Of a DNA stretch of 64,000 nucleotides, positions 41,423-51,345 are shown one piece after another. Both the position numbers and the translations under genes were made by a program. Source of the DNA: Paludibacteraceae bacterium (GTDB taxonomy: Bacteria > Bacteroidota > Bacteroidia > Bacteroidales > Paludibacteraceae); the NCBI GenBank assembly GCA_016283095.1, contig JAEEMG010000082.1:1-64000 (forward strand). The letters are read 5' to 3'. How positions within the stretch are numbered: the stretch's first letter is position 1; the number at the start of each line of letters is the position of its first letter. The notes beneath the pieces are model-generated. The model did no database searches, was not told the DNA's origin, and saw only the letters and a program-made list of their open reading frames with translations.

Positions 41423-42406
41423 TTGAATGAAATGAAAAAAATGAGATCTTTATTAGTCGCTTGTGTATCAATCTTGTCTGCAATGACAATCTCTGCACAA
41501 TCGGTTTCTTTTTCGCCTAATTGGAAATCAGGCGATAAGGTCACGTACAGTTTTGCTCAGAAAGAAGTAAGAAAGTCTGGAGCAGAGTCGTCGACGGTAG
41601 AAAAGGCTGTTGTGCTTAATCTTAAAGTTGTGAGTAAGTCTGCTGATGGCTACATAATGAATGCAACTTACGAGAATCCTGTAGAGAAGGGATCGGATGA
41701 GATGTCTGCGGCTTTGTTTAAGCTTAACGATGGACTTTCATTTGACTATAAACTGGATGCATCGGGAAAGTTGATAGGCCTTGTGGATAGCGCAAAGGTG
41801 GTTTCTGATATGAAGGAGTTGATGGAAAAAGCAGCAAAGGTGGATCAATCGCTTGCTCTTGCCCTTCTGTTTGCTGGAGCATCCTTGTCTGATGACATGT
41901 ATTTGGCTGGCTTATTGGATGAAGTTTGTTATATCCATTCTCTGAATAACTTGACATTAGAGCCAAAGAAGACGGTGGAGAAAAAAAACAATAAGACTAC
42001 AATTTTTGGATTCAGCGTCCTTGCTCCATATCAATACACACTACAATCAGTAAATGGTAATGTGGTAAATGTGAAGAGTTCTGCTGTAGTCAACAATGAT
42101 GTCATCATGCCTGCATTCGTGGATTTCTCAATTCAGATGATGTCGGGTGTAATGAATAATATGTCCGCTATGTTCGCAAAAGAAGGAGAGCAGAAAGTGG
42201 ACATGAATGAGATTATGAAACAACGCACTGAGATCGAAAAGAAATTCAAGGAGACTTTTGATATGAAAATCACGGATAACTTCACTTATTCGTATGACAA
42301 ATCAACTCACTGGATGACTTCTGTTAGTGGATCAAGTGTTGTCAAAGGAAAGGCAGAGGATAAAAATATAGATGTCACCACAGAGACTAAAATAACAAAG
42401 AAGTAA
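41423..42406 (+). CDS. Secreted hypothetical protein (DUF6263-like)
   Basis: Signal peptide ...LSAMTISAQ; NWKSGDKVTYSFAQKEVRKSGAESSTVEKAVVLNLKVVSKSADGYIMNATYENP. Confidence 0.55.
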   Translation: MNEMKKMRSLLVACVSILSAMTISAQSVSFSPNWKSGDKVTYSFAQKEVRKSGAESSTVEKAVVLNLKVVSKSADGYIMNATYENPVEKGSDEMSAALFKLNDGLSFDYKLDASGKLIGLVDSAKVVSDMKELMEKAAKVDQSLALALLFAGASLSDDMYLAGLLDEVCYIHSLNNLTLEPKKTVEKKNNKTTIFGFSVLAPYQYTLQSVNGNVVNVKSSAVVNNDVIMPAFVDFSIQMMSGVMNNMSAMFAKEGEQKVDMNEIMKQRTEIEKKFKETFDMKITDNFTYSYDKSTHWMTSVSGSSVVKGKAEDKNIDVTTETKITKK

Positions 42407-42412
42407 TTGATT

Positions 42413-42440
42413 CTAGAGACGCACGGACGTGTGTCTCTAG
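42413..42440. repeat. REP-like palindrome CTAGAGACGCACGGACGTGTGTCTCTAG
   Basis: Direct reading. Confidence 0.8.
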
Positions 42441-42454
42441 GGATTTGAATAAAA

Positions 42455-42486
42455 CAAATAAAGACGGATTATTCCGTCTTTATTTG
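42455..42486. terminator. Bidirectional terminator CAAATAAAGACGG/CCGTCTTTATTTG
   Basis: 13-bp perfect stem. Confidence 0.88.
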
Positions 42487-42509
42487 TTTGTATTTAGCAT
42501 TCTGCATTT

Positions 42510-45500
42510 TTAATTCATCATTTTTACCTGTCTTGCCAGGAAGTGCAGACGGTTGAGCACATTCACTTCACTTACACCACCGTCGAAATCAAGGAACAAC
42601 AGATTCATATCCGGGTAGAGCTTCTTCACTTTTCTCTCCACTCCCTTGCTTATCACATGGTTGGCGATGCATCCGAATGGCTGTAGGCTGACGGCTGCGT
42701 TGATGCCTCGTTGGGCAAACGAAATAAACTCGGCTGGAATCAACCATCCTTCTCCAAACTGAGCCGCTGGACAAACAATCTTGGCCGCATTCTCCATCTC
42801 GTGGTTGATATCCGCACTCTTCTCGTAGTATCTGAATGCTGACGCGGCTTTGTCGAATTCGTTTAGCATGCTGACAAGTTTCTTCTCAAATACGTTGTTG
42901 AGCATGCGTCGCCAGATCGACACTTTCTCTAGGTTGTTTTTCCTGTTGAACTTCGCGTTAGGGAAGTATTGGCTGAAAAACTCGATTATGCTTGGGATAA
43001 CCGGCTCGATGCCTTCGCTCACCAACCAATCCACCACGTGCTGGTTTCCAAAACTGTTGTATTTGATGAAGATCTCTCCGACGACTCCGATGCGTGGCAC
43101 TTTTTTGTCTGATGCGGCAGCGTTGAATTCATTGGCGGCCTCACGCAAAAGTTTTAATGTGGCTCTTTTGTCTCCTTCTTTTGAAATGGCGACATACAAG
43201 TCCATATATTTGTTTTTCAATTCTTTTGCTTTGCCTTCCTCTTTTTCTCTTACCGCTGTGGCATAATACATCTTTGCAATTGCCTCGACAAATAGGACAG
43301 AATAGAGGATCGGATAGATGGCTTTCTTGATGTTTGGTGTGAATCCACTCTGCTCGTTGATTGTGTTCATCACCGAAATAGACACCACTGGAATGTTGTC
43401 GTATCCAGCAGCCAACAAAGCTTTCTTAATTAGTGCTATATAGTTTGTGGCACGACACTGTCCTCCTGTCTGTGTGATTGCGAATGCGATGTTGTTGGGG
43501 TCGTATTTGCCACTTCGCAATGCTGTTATCATATCTCCCACGACAAGTGTTGCTGGATAGCAAACCTCATTGTTGGCATATTGTAAACCGGCTTTCACAC
43601 TCTCTGGAGTGCCAGGTGGCAGACATTCTATCTCGTATCCCATCAGCTCAAACATTGGTGGCATGATAGGGGTGTGAAATTCTGAGAAATATGGCAACAA
43701 CACCTTTTTCTTCTTGTCGAGGACGGTGAACTCAGGAGTTGTCTTGAACTCTTTCTTTATGGCATCTGTGTGACGTTTGAATTTGATGCTTTCCACCAAA
43801 CTGCGGATTCTCAAGCGTAGAGATCCTGCATTGTTCACGTCGTCTACTTTAAGGATTGTGTGGTTCTTTCCGTAGCGACGCAATACGTCTCCAACTTCGT
43901 CAAGTATGAACGCATCCGGACCGCAGCCAAAGTTTGTGAGCTGCACAAAATGTATGTTGTCTTTGCTCTCTGCCACCATCTTTGCGGCGCGGATGATGCG
44001 GTTCACGTAACTCCACTGAGGGATGATATGTGAATCTTTTGTGGATTCATCCACACCTCTTGCCACATCCTCCGTCACCACATCTATTCCGAATGATGTC
44101 ATGATCTCCGACACCTTGTGCTGGATGAGAGGGTCGTTGTGATATGGTCGGCCGGCAAGCAGAATCACCATACGGTCGTTTTGCTTTGCTTTCTGAAGCG
44201 TTTGCTGTGCCTTTTCTGCTAATGTGTTTTCAAATGCATTCTCTGCGTTGATAGCCGCGGTGAATGCCTCTTTGAATGTCTTTTCTGAAAAATCTTTTCC
44301 TAAAATCTCCTTCAAATATGATTTCAAAGCCTTTTTCAAAAGCTTTTCATCCTTAAAGGAGACGACGGGACTATCCACCGGAATATTGCTTTTCTCTGCT
44401 GGGTCGATGGCTGATTTGATCACATCACTATATCCAGCCACAATAGGGCAGTTGTATGTGTTGTTCTCGTTTTTGCCATCTCTCTTTTCATATACCACGT
44501 ATGGATAGAATATTCTGTCGACCTTCTTCTCCATCAGGTCGAAGATGTGGCCGTGCACAAGTTTGGCAGGGAAACAGATGTTGTCTGCCATGATTGTGTT
44601 AAGTCCCTTCTCATACATCTTGAATGATGATCGTGGGCTTGTCACTACTTTGATTCCACACAATGTAAAGAGAGTGTACCAAAACTGGTAGTCTTCAAAC
44701 ATGCCAAGTACTCGAGGAATACCGATTGTCAAAGGCTTCTCAGACGCATGTCCGTGTGACTCTGCAAGACGTATGTTCTTCTTGAATGCCAACTCGCTCT
44801 TGTATAGGCTCATGTTGAATCCGGTGACTCTTTCGTCCTCACCTTTGTTGGTGTAGACTTTTTCACATTTGTTGCCGGAGTAGAACACTTTGCCGTTGGC
44901 GAATATGTTTTTCAATACGTGACAGTTGTTTTCGCAGCCCACACATCTGAATGGCTCTACTGTGTATTCACAAGCTTCTGCCATTTTCGATAATTCACGA
45001 CGGTTGTCCGCTCCCATGTGTTTGGCATACAGCGCCGCACCATACGCACCCATCAGTTCAGGGTAGTTGGATACAGCCACCGTCTTCTTTATGCTATTCT
45101 CGAACGCTCTCACAACAGCTTTGTTGCGCATCGTTCCTCCTTGAAGCACAATATGGTCGCCTAATTCACTTGCATCTTTGAGTTTCAGCACTTTATACAG
45201 ACAGTTGCCTACCACAGAATATGCCAAACCTGCGGAAATGTCTTCGATTGTGGCTCCTTCACGTACGCACTGACGCACTTTGGAGTTCATGAAGACGGTG
45301 CATCGTGTGCCTAAATCTTGCGGATTTGTGCTCTGCAGTGCTTTTTCCACGAATTGTTCGATAGGATATCCGAGTGATGCGGCGAAACTGTCGATGAATG
45401 ATCCGCATCCGCTCGAACAGGCTTCGTTGATCTCAAGTCTGTTGATTGTTCCGTTCTCCACGAAGATGGCCTTCATGTCCTGGCCGCCGATGTCGAGAAT

Positions 45501-46781
45501 AAACGAAACGTTTGGATTCAGTTTGTGTGCGGCTGTGTAATGAGCAATAGTCTCCACCATACCGTAGTCGAGACCATAGGCGGTCTTTACCAGGTCTTCT
45601 CCATATCCTGTAGAACAGGCTGCCTTGACAACAAGGTTTTTGCCTGCGGATTTAGCCTCAGCCTCCAACTTTTGCAGTCCTTCGCACACCGTCTCCAACG
45701 GACGACCTGAACTTTTCTTATAGAATGTGAAGAAAATTTTCTCGTCCTCATCCATTGCCACAACCTTTGTCGTGGTACTTCCTGAGTCGATTCCTATATA
45801 GCATACATCGTCCTTGATGTCGGCGATTGCTGCGTTTTCGATTTTGTTTTGGCTCTTCTCTTTTTCCCATTCGTCTCGTTCTTTTTGCGACGCGAATAGA
45901 GGCTGCAGACCAGATTGTTTTATCTTGATCGCAGTCTTGTCGGAATTATTTAGAAGAGTTATATAATCGTTTAGACTCTTGAATGGAACGTCGTCTTTGA
46001 TAGAAAGACTTGCTCCGAGAGCAGGAATCACATTAGAGTATTCTGAGTAGATGACATCATCATCAGTCATGCCCATCTTCTTTTGGAAGATGTTTCTCAA
46101 TGCTGGTATATAGGCGAACGGACCTCCACACAAGAATACTTTAGGGAGAATGTCCATGCCACGAGACAGAGTGGAGAGCACCTGCGTCGCAACGGCATTG
46201 AATATGCTTGCTGCGATCTCTTCGCGGCAGACATTGAGTGCTATCAAGTTTTGAATGTCAGTCTTCGAGAATACACCGCAACGGCTTGCGATAGGATGTA
46301 TCGCTTTGGCGCGGAGAGCCATGTCGCTCAATTCCGCAACAGATACGCCAAGGATCATAGCCATTTGGTCGATGAACGCTCCAGTGCCACCGGCACAGTT
46401 GCCGTTCATACGGATATCTGCCTGCATATTGTGGTTGAAGAAGATCATCTTAGTGTCTTCTCCTCCGATATCCACAAGTGTCTTTGTCTCAGGATATTTT
46501 TTCAGTACTACTTCTGTCGCTGCTACAACTTCTTGAATAAAAGGTAAACCAAGACGCTCGCACAATCCCATTCCTGCACTACCTGTCGCTTGGAATCGGA
46601 CCGTAGCGTCTGCACCAATTTTCGCTTTTAATCGTTCCAGCGAGTCAGCAAGCGCTTTGGGTATGTCTGCGTTATGTCGGTTATAGTCAGTGAACAATAC
46701 TTCATTCTCATCATTGGTCGCCACAATTTTCAGTGTTGTGCTACCTGCATCCAGCCCGACATTTATCTTTTTAATCTGCAT
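42510..46781 (-). CDS. Acyl-CoA dehydratase activase (BadF/BadG/BcrA/BcrD ATPase, duplicated) with DUF2229 / dehydratase-like C-terminal region
   Basis: Two ASKHA repeats (GLDAGSTTLKIVATN; GIDSGSTTTKVVAMD); GNCAGGTGAFIDQMA; EACSSGCGSFIDSFA; 1423 aa. Confidence 0.88.
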   Translation of the reverse strand: MQIKKINVGLDAGSTTLKIVATNDENEVLFTDYNRHNADIPKALADSLERLKAKIGADATVRFQATGSAGMGLCERLGLPFIQEVVAATEVVLKKYPETKTLVDIGGEDTKMIFFNHNMQADIRMNGNCAGGTGAFIDQMAMILGVSVAELSDMALRAKAIHPIASRCGVFSKTDIQNLIALNVCREEIAASIFNAVATQVLSTLSRGMDILPKVFLCGGPFAYIPALRNIFQKKMGMTDDDVIYSEYSNVIPALGASLSIKDDVPFKSLNDYITLLNNSDKTAIKIKQSGLQPLFASQKERDEWEKEKSQNKIENAAIADIKDDVCYIGIDSGSTTTKVVAMDEDEKIFFTFYKKSSGRPLETVCEGLQKLEAEAKSAGKNLVVKAACSTGYGEDLVKTAYGLDYGMVETIAHYTAAHKLNPNVSFILDIGGQDMKAIFVENGTINRLEINEACSSGCGSFIDSFAASLGYPIEQFVEKALQSTNPQDLGTRCTVFMNSKVRQCVREGATIEDISAGLAYSVVGNCLYKVLKLKDASELGDHIVLQGGTMRNKAVVRAFENSIKKTVAVSNYPELMGAYGAALYAKHMGADNRRELSKMAEACEYTVEPFRCVGCENNCHVLKNIFANGKVFYSGNKCEKVYTNKGEDERVTGFNMSLYKSELAFKKNIRLAESHGHASEKPLTIGIPRVLGMFEDYQFWYTLFTLCGIKVVTSPRSSFKMYEKGLNTIMADNICFPAKLVHGHIFDLMEKKVDRIFYPYVVYEKRDGKNENNTYNCPIVAGYSDVIKSAIDPAEKSNIPVDSPVVSFKDEKLLKKALKSYLKEILGKDFSEKTFKEAFTAAINAENAFENTLAEKAQQTLQKAKQNDRMVILLAGRPYHNDPLIQHKVSEIMTSFGIDVVTEDVARGVDESTKDSHIIPQWSYVNRIIRAAKMVAESKDNIHFVQLTNFGCGPDAFILDEVGDVLRRYGKNHTILKVDDVNNAGSLRLRIRSLVESIKFKRHTDAIKKEFKTTPEFTVLDKKKKVLLPYFSEFHTPIMPPMFELMGYEIECLPPGTPESVKAGLQYANNEVCYPATLVVGDMITALRSGKYDPNNIAFAITQTGGQCRATNYIALIKKALLAAGYDNIPVVSISVMNTINEQSGFTPNIKKAIYPILYSVLFVEAIAKMYYATAVREKEEGKAKELKNKYMDLYVAISKEGDKRATLKLLREAANEFNAAASDKKVPRIGVVGEIFIKYNSFGNQHVVDWLVSEGIEPVIPSIIEFFSQYFPNAKFNRKNNLEKVSIWRRMLNNVFEKKLVSMLNEFDKAASAFRYYEKSADINHEMENAAKIVCPAAQFGEGWLIPAEFISFAQRGINAAVSLQPFGCIANHVISKGVERKVKKLYPDMNLLFLDFDGGVSEVNVLNRLHFLARQVKMMN

Positions 46782-46903
46782 ATTAAAATCATTTCAGCCG
46801 CAAAGATACGATATTTTTGCTACATCTTAAGTCTTTCCACAATCAAAATCTCATTTTGTCACATTTATGACATCATTTCTTGTCTTACATTCAGCTTTTA
46901 TTG

Positions 46904-48088
46904 TTATTTCCTAACCCAACCTTTCGCTGTCTTGCTGCCCAACTTTTCTGCTTTCCTGAAAAATTCTTGGGCTTTGGAATTGTCTTCCAGACGATGATAG
47001 CACAGGCCTATCTGGTAGTAGGCTTCGTGGTCTGTTTTGTCGATCAGAATCGCTTTTGAGAAAAAGTCGATGGCATTTTCATATTGTTTCAGGTTTTTAT
47101 GAGTAGATGCGATTTTGCACAGCAACCATTCGTCGTCTTTGTCGAGTTCGTACGCTTTCTCATACAATGGAAGGGCTTTGTTGAATTTGCCTTGCTCGTA
47201 GTAGACGTTGCCGAGGTTTTTGTATGGCGACGCATATTTGGGGGCTGCCTCAATTGCCATATCGAGATATTTTATGCAAGAGTCCACTTGTCCGAGTTCG
47301 TAATGGGTGCAAGCCATGCCGTTATATGTGCGTGCTGGATTCTTGCTGTATTTCAGCGATTTCCTGTATTCCACCAATGCGTTGCTGTGTTCGCCGGCCA
47401 TTGTAAGAGTCAGTCCGATATTGTTGTAGACCCAAGCTTTTGACGGTTGGTAGAAACGGAAGTTTTTAGCGGAGACGAAATTCTTGTCTGCCATGAATTT
47501 CTTCAAACTTTTCTGATAAAGTTTGATAGCCTCTTCATAGTTTTTCGATGAACGTTCTGCGTTGGCAAGGTTGAATTTTATGGCATTGTATTTTTTCTTC
47601 TTGATCTTCAAAGCATGATTGAAATGGTAGATCGCCTTGGCGTTCTCTCCTTTCTCTTGAGCTATAATGCCAAGAATATTGTAGGCATCCGCAAGTTTCG
47701 GATCTCGGCTCAACGCAATCTGACATATTTTTTCGAGATCATCATACTGATGGTTGTGCAAAAGGATCGCTCCGGCCATGTTGATGAGATCTTTATTGGT
47801 AGGGTTGGCTCGCATTGCCTGTTTGATTGCGTCTACAGCCTCATCGTGTCGTTCTTCGCGTTTCAACTTATAGCACAGCTGCATGTAGGCAGACGAATTG
47901 CCAGGCATACGGTCGGTGATGTCCATAAGTTCTTCTATCGATGCGTCTGCCGATTTGAAATAGTCATCGTTCAACTCTGGCAGATGTAGAAGCTGAGTCT
48001 CGTCCTGTATGCGGAATATCGTTTGTGCCGACGTCGCTGATACAAATATCAGTAGAAATATATATAAAAATGTTTGTTTCATAGCCAT
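46904..48088 (-). CDS. TPR repeat protein
   Basis: Repeated ~34-aa units, e.g. YASPYKNLGNVYYEQGKFNKALPLYEKAYELDKDD. Confidence 0.85.
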   Translation of the reverse strand: MAMKQTFLYIFLLIFVSATSAQTIFRIQDETQLLHLPELNDDYFKSADASIEELMDITDRMPGNSSAYMQLCYKLKREERHDEAVDAIKQAMRANPTNKDLINMAGAILLHNHQYDDLEKICQIALSRDPKLADAYNILGIIAQEKGENAKAIYHFNHALKIKKKKYNAIKFNLANAERSSKNYEEAIKLYQKSLKKFMADKNFVSAKNFRFYQPSKAWVYNNIGLTLTMAGEHSNALVEYRKSLKYSKNPARTYNGMACTHYELGQVDSCIKYLDMAIEAAPKYASPYKNLGNVYYEQGKFNKALPLYEKAYELDKDDEWLLCKIASTHKNLKQYENAIDFFSKAILIDKTDHEAYYQIGLCYHRLEDNSKAQEFFRKAEKLGSKTAKGWVRK

Positions 48089-48356
48089 TTAGTCTTTGTT
48101 GTAAGATGGTTTAGCAAAGATAATTTATTTTATATGATTTGATGCTTATGAAACAGAATTTATTTGATCATGACATCATCATTGCTATTTGATTCTCCAC
48201 TGCTTTTTTGATGAATGCATTTATGGAAACACCTGTCTTTTTCACTAAAAGCGACGCTGCCTAAAAATCCTTTATAACTCATTGTGTTCATACGCTTTGA
48301 CTTTTTACAGATAGTTAATGATTTTTTTGTTCTGTCTCGTTTTTTTCGTTATCGCA

Positions 48357-49274
48357 TTATTTGCAGTGCGGATGATACTGCATAATCTGGTCGCGCAGAT
48401 GGTCAACATTGATATGCGTGTATATTTCTGTAGTCAGAATCGACTCATGGCCAAGCATTTCCTGGATGCTGCGCAGATCAGCTCCTCCTTCTAGCAGGTG
48501 AGTGGCGAATGAGTGGCGGAAAGTGTGTGGACTGATGTTTTTTGTTATGCCGGCTTTTTCTGCCAAATCTTTGATTAATACAAAAATAGTTATGCGTGAG
48601 ATGTGTTTGCCTCGGTTGGAAAGAAACAGGTAGTCTCGTTCACTGTCTTTCACATTATCCATCTCCATACGGTCGTTTATCCAATCTTTCACAATGTCTA
48701 TACTGCTTTCTCCGATTGGCACCAGACGTTGTTTGTCTCCCTTTCCGAAGACACATATAAACTCTTGTTCAAGAGCGAGGTTGGAGATTTTCAGGTTGGA
48801 AAGCTCACTCACACGTAATCCGCAGCTGTAGAGCATCTCTATGATCGCAAGATTGCGTCTGCCTGTCGGAGTGGAGGTGTCTATCTGGGCTTCAATCGCG
48901 TCGATCTCCTCAATGGAAAGCACTTCCGGAAGATGACGGCCGAGCGATGGACATTCAAGCAGTTCAGTAGGGTCGTCAGATATCGCGTCTTCAAGAATGA
49001 GAAATTTATAGAATGATTTGATTCCGGATATTATTCTTGCTTGTGAACGGGCGGAAATACCCAATTCTACCAACGATGTCACGAAACATTCCAGGTCAGT
49101 GAGTGTCGCGGTTTCTGCCTCTATGTTCTCCGTTGTGAAATATGAAAGCAACTTCGCCAGATCCTCAAGGTACGCATCTTTTGTGTTGCCACTCAGAGAC
49201 CGCTCGACGATAAGGTATTGCTCATAGTCGCGCACCATAGGAAGATGACGAAATTTATCTATATTCATAAACAA
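48357..49274 (-). CDS. xerD: Tyrosine recombinase XerD
   Basis: YSCGLRVSELSNL...HTFRHSFATHLLEGGADLRSIQEMLGHESILTTEIYTHI. Confidence 0.92.
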   Translation of the reverse strand: MFMNIDKFRHLPMVRDYEQYLIVERSLSGNTKDAYLEDLAKLLSYFTTENIEAETATLTDLECFVTSLVELGISARSQARIISGIKSFYKFLILEDAISDDPTELLECPSLGRHLPEVLSIEEIDAIEAQIDTSTPTGRRNLAIIEMLYSCGLRVSELSNLKISNLALEQEFICVFGKGDKQRLVPIGESSIDIVKDWINDRMEMDNVKDSERDYLFLSNRGKHISRITIFVLIKDLAEKAGITKNISPHTFRHSFATHLLEGGADLRSIQEMLGHESILTTEIYTHINVDHLRDQIMQYHPHCK

Positions 49275-49300
49275 TATTTTTCACAAATATAAGATGATTT

Positions 49301-49331
49301 TTTGTCACTTGGATAAAAAAGCGTAATTTTG
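49301..49331 (+). promoter_or_regulatory. Promoter TTTG-N19-TAATTTTG upstream of aroQ
   Basis: Bacteroidetes consensus. Confidence 0.6.
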
Positions 49332-49361
49332 CGACGTTTTGTAACACATCATAAACAAGGA

Positions 49362-49808
49362 ATGAATATCATTATTATCAATGGACCCAATCTTAATCTT
49401 TTGGGCAAGAGAGAACCAACAATTTACGGAAGTCAGTCGTTTGAAGACTATTTGGATGTGTTGAAATCACGTTATCCTGATGTAAACATCGAATATTATC
49501 AGTCGAATGTTGAGGGAGAACTTATCGACACTATTCAAGAGACAGGATTTATTTCAGACGGAATTGTGCTGAATGCGGGTGCTTATACTCACACTTCAGT
49601 GGCTATTCCAGACGCGATCCGTGCCATCAAATGTCCCGTGATTGAGGTGCATATCTCCAATACACACAAGAGAGAGGAGTTTCGTCATAAGTCATTCCTT
49701 ACTGCTGCATGCTGGGGTACGATCCTTGGATTCGGTATGGATTCATACAGACTTGCTATTGAGGCTCTGATAGAGTATAACAAATCGAAGGAAGAAGACA
49801 AAGAATAA
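49362..49808 (+). CDS. aroQ: 3-dehydroquinate dehydratase, type II
   Basis: MNIIIINGPNLNLLGKREPTIYG; VEVHISNTHKREEFRHKS; ATG 49362 preferred over TTG 49329. Confidence 0.96.
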   Translation: MNIIIINGPNLNLLGKREPTIYGSQSFEDYLDVLKSRYPDVNIEYYQSNVEGELIDTIQETGFISDGIVLNAGAYTHTSVAIPDAIRAIKCPVIEVHISNTHKREEFRHKSFLTAACWGTILGFGMDSYRLAIEALIEYNKSKEEDKE

Positions 49809-49823
49809 CCCCAACATCAGAAA

Positions 49824-51281
49824 ATGGCAAAAAAAACGAAAATCATAGCCACTGTTTCCGACAAGCGTTGCGACGTTGATTTTATCCGTCAGTTGTGGGA
49901 GAACGGAATGAATGTGGTGAGAATGAACTCAGCCCACCTTAGTGACGAGGGATTCCTCAGCATCATCAATAATGTGCGAGCTGTTTCGCCTGAAATAGGT
50001 ATCCTTATGGACACAAAGGGTCCAGAGGTACGTACTACTATTATTGAAGGCGAGGCTGGTAATGAAAAGATCCAGATCAAGAGTGGCGATATAATAAAGA
50101 TTGCTGGAGACGCTGCAAAAAAGAGCAGACCAGGAGAGGTTTACGTGACATATCCCGACTTTGTTAAGGATGTGAAGGTCGGCGACCATATCCTTTTTGA
50201 TGACGGAGAGATAGATGTCATGGTGTTGAGCAAGAATGACACTTGTCTTACTTGCGAGGCTCAGAATGAGGGTGAACTTGGATCACGTAAGAGTGTGAAT
50301 GTGCCTGGAGTGAGAATTAATCTTCCGTCGCTCACTGAGAGAGACAAACATAATATTCTTTTCGCAATTGAGAATGATGTCGATTTCATCGCTCATTCTT
50401 TCGTCCGCTCAAAACAGGATGTCCTTGATATCCAGCAGATTCTTGATGAACATAACAGCCCTATCAAAATAATCGCAAAGATTGAGAATCAGGAGGGTGT
50501 TGACAATATAGATGAAATACTTGAAGCTGCCTACGGTGTGATGATTGCCCGTGGAGACTTGGGTATTGAGGTGCCACAGGAGAAAATACCAGGAATCCAG
50601 CGTGTGCTTATACGTAAGTGTGTAGTGGCGCGTAAACCGGTGATTGTGGCTACTCAGATGCTTCACTCAATGATCAAGAATCCTCGTCCGACTCGTGCAG
50701 AGGTGACTGATATCGCAAATGCGATCTTCTACCGCACAGACGCATTGATGCTAAGCGGTGAGACTGCATACGGCAAATATCCGGTTGAGGCGGTCTCTAC
50801 AATGAGCAAGATTGCAGAGGAGTCTGAGAAGACAAAGTTGAAAGACAATGATATCAAAGTGCCGTTGGCAACAGGTCCTGATGATATCACTTCATATCTT
50901 ACAGAGCAGGCTGCCCGTTCAGCCGAATTGCTTCACACTAAAGCGATTGTGACAGACAGTATAACAGGACGTACCGCACGTTTCATCGCAGCCTACCGTG
51001 GTGACATCACAGTGTTGGCGATATGTTATAAGGAACGACTAATACGTCAGTTGGCGTTGTCGTACGGAGTTATTCCGATCTATCTTGCTCCAAGAGAGGA
51101 TAATCGCCATTATTTCTTTGCGGCTCTTAAATTGCTGATAGAAGACGGATTCTTGAGATTTGACGACCGTGTCGTTTATATCAGCGGAAGTCAAGAGGGC
51201 GGTGGAAATACATTCCTTGAAATCAACAGCATTGATAATATCTTTGCTAACCAAAAAGGATATCTCCTTCCGAATTTTTAG
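49824..51281 (+). CDS. pyk: Pyruvate kinase
   Basis: MNVVRMNSAHLSDEG; IMIARGDLGIEVP; TDIANAIFYRTDALMLSGETAYGKYP. Confidence 0.96.
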   Translation: MAKKTKIIATVSDKRCDVDFIRQLWENGMNVVRMNSAHLSDEGFLSIINNVRAVSPEIGILMDTKGPEVRTTIIEGEAGNEKIQIKSGDIIKIAGDAAKKSRPGEVYVTYPDFVKDVKVGDHILFDDGEIDVMVLSKNDTCLTCEAQNEGELGSRKSVNVPGVRINLPSLTERDKHNILFAIENDVDFIAHSFVRSKQDVLDIQQILDEHNSPIKIIAKIENQEGVDNIDEILEAAYGVMIARGDLGIEVPQEKIPGIQRVLIRKCVVARKPVIVATQMLHSMIKNPRPTRAEVTDIANAIFYRTDALMLSGETAYGKYPVEAVSTMSKIAEESEKTKLKDNDIKVPLATGPDDITSYLTEQAARSAELLHTKAIVTDSITGRTARFIAAYRGDITVLAICYKERLIRQLALSYGVIPIYLAPREDNRHYFFAALKLLIEDGFLRFDDRVVYISGSQEGGGNTFLEINSIDNIFANQKGYLLPNF

Positions 51282-51282
51282 T

Positions 51283-51309
51283 GTAGGGGCAGGTTTCTAA
51301 CCTGCCCAC
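51283..51309. repeat. Second palindromic repeat family GTAGGGGCAGGTTTCTAACCTGCCCAC immediately after the pyk stop
   Basis: Same sequence as 23323-23349 (reverse orientation). Confidence 0.85.
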
Positions 51310-51345
51310 TTTTAATATAATACATACCTGCCCATTTAATATAAT

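Noticed and set aside
46083-46547. 154-aa plus-strand ORF
   Set aside because: Antisense to the CoA-dehydratase activase; no motifs.
42510-46781. Large 1423-aa activase as a novel fusion
   Set aside because: This duplicated-activase plus dehydratase-like architecture is a known family in anaerobes; not treated as new.
48357-49274. xerD as integrase of a mobile island
   Set aside because: Sequence is typical housekeeping XerD, without att-like repeats or mobile cargo around it.
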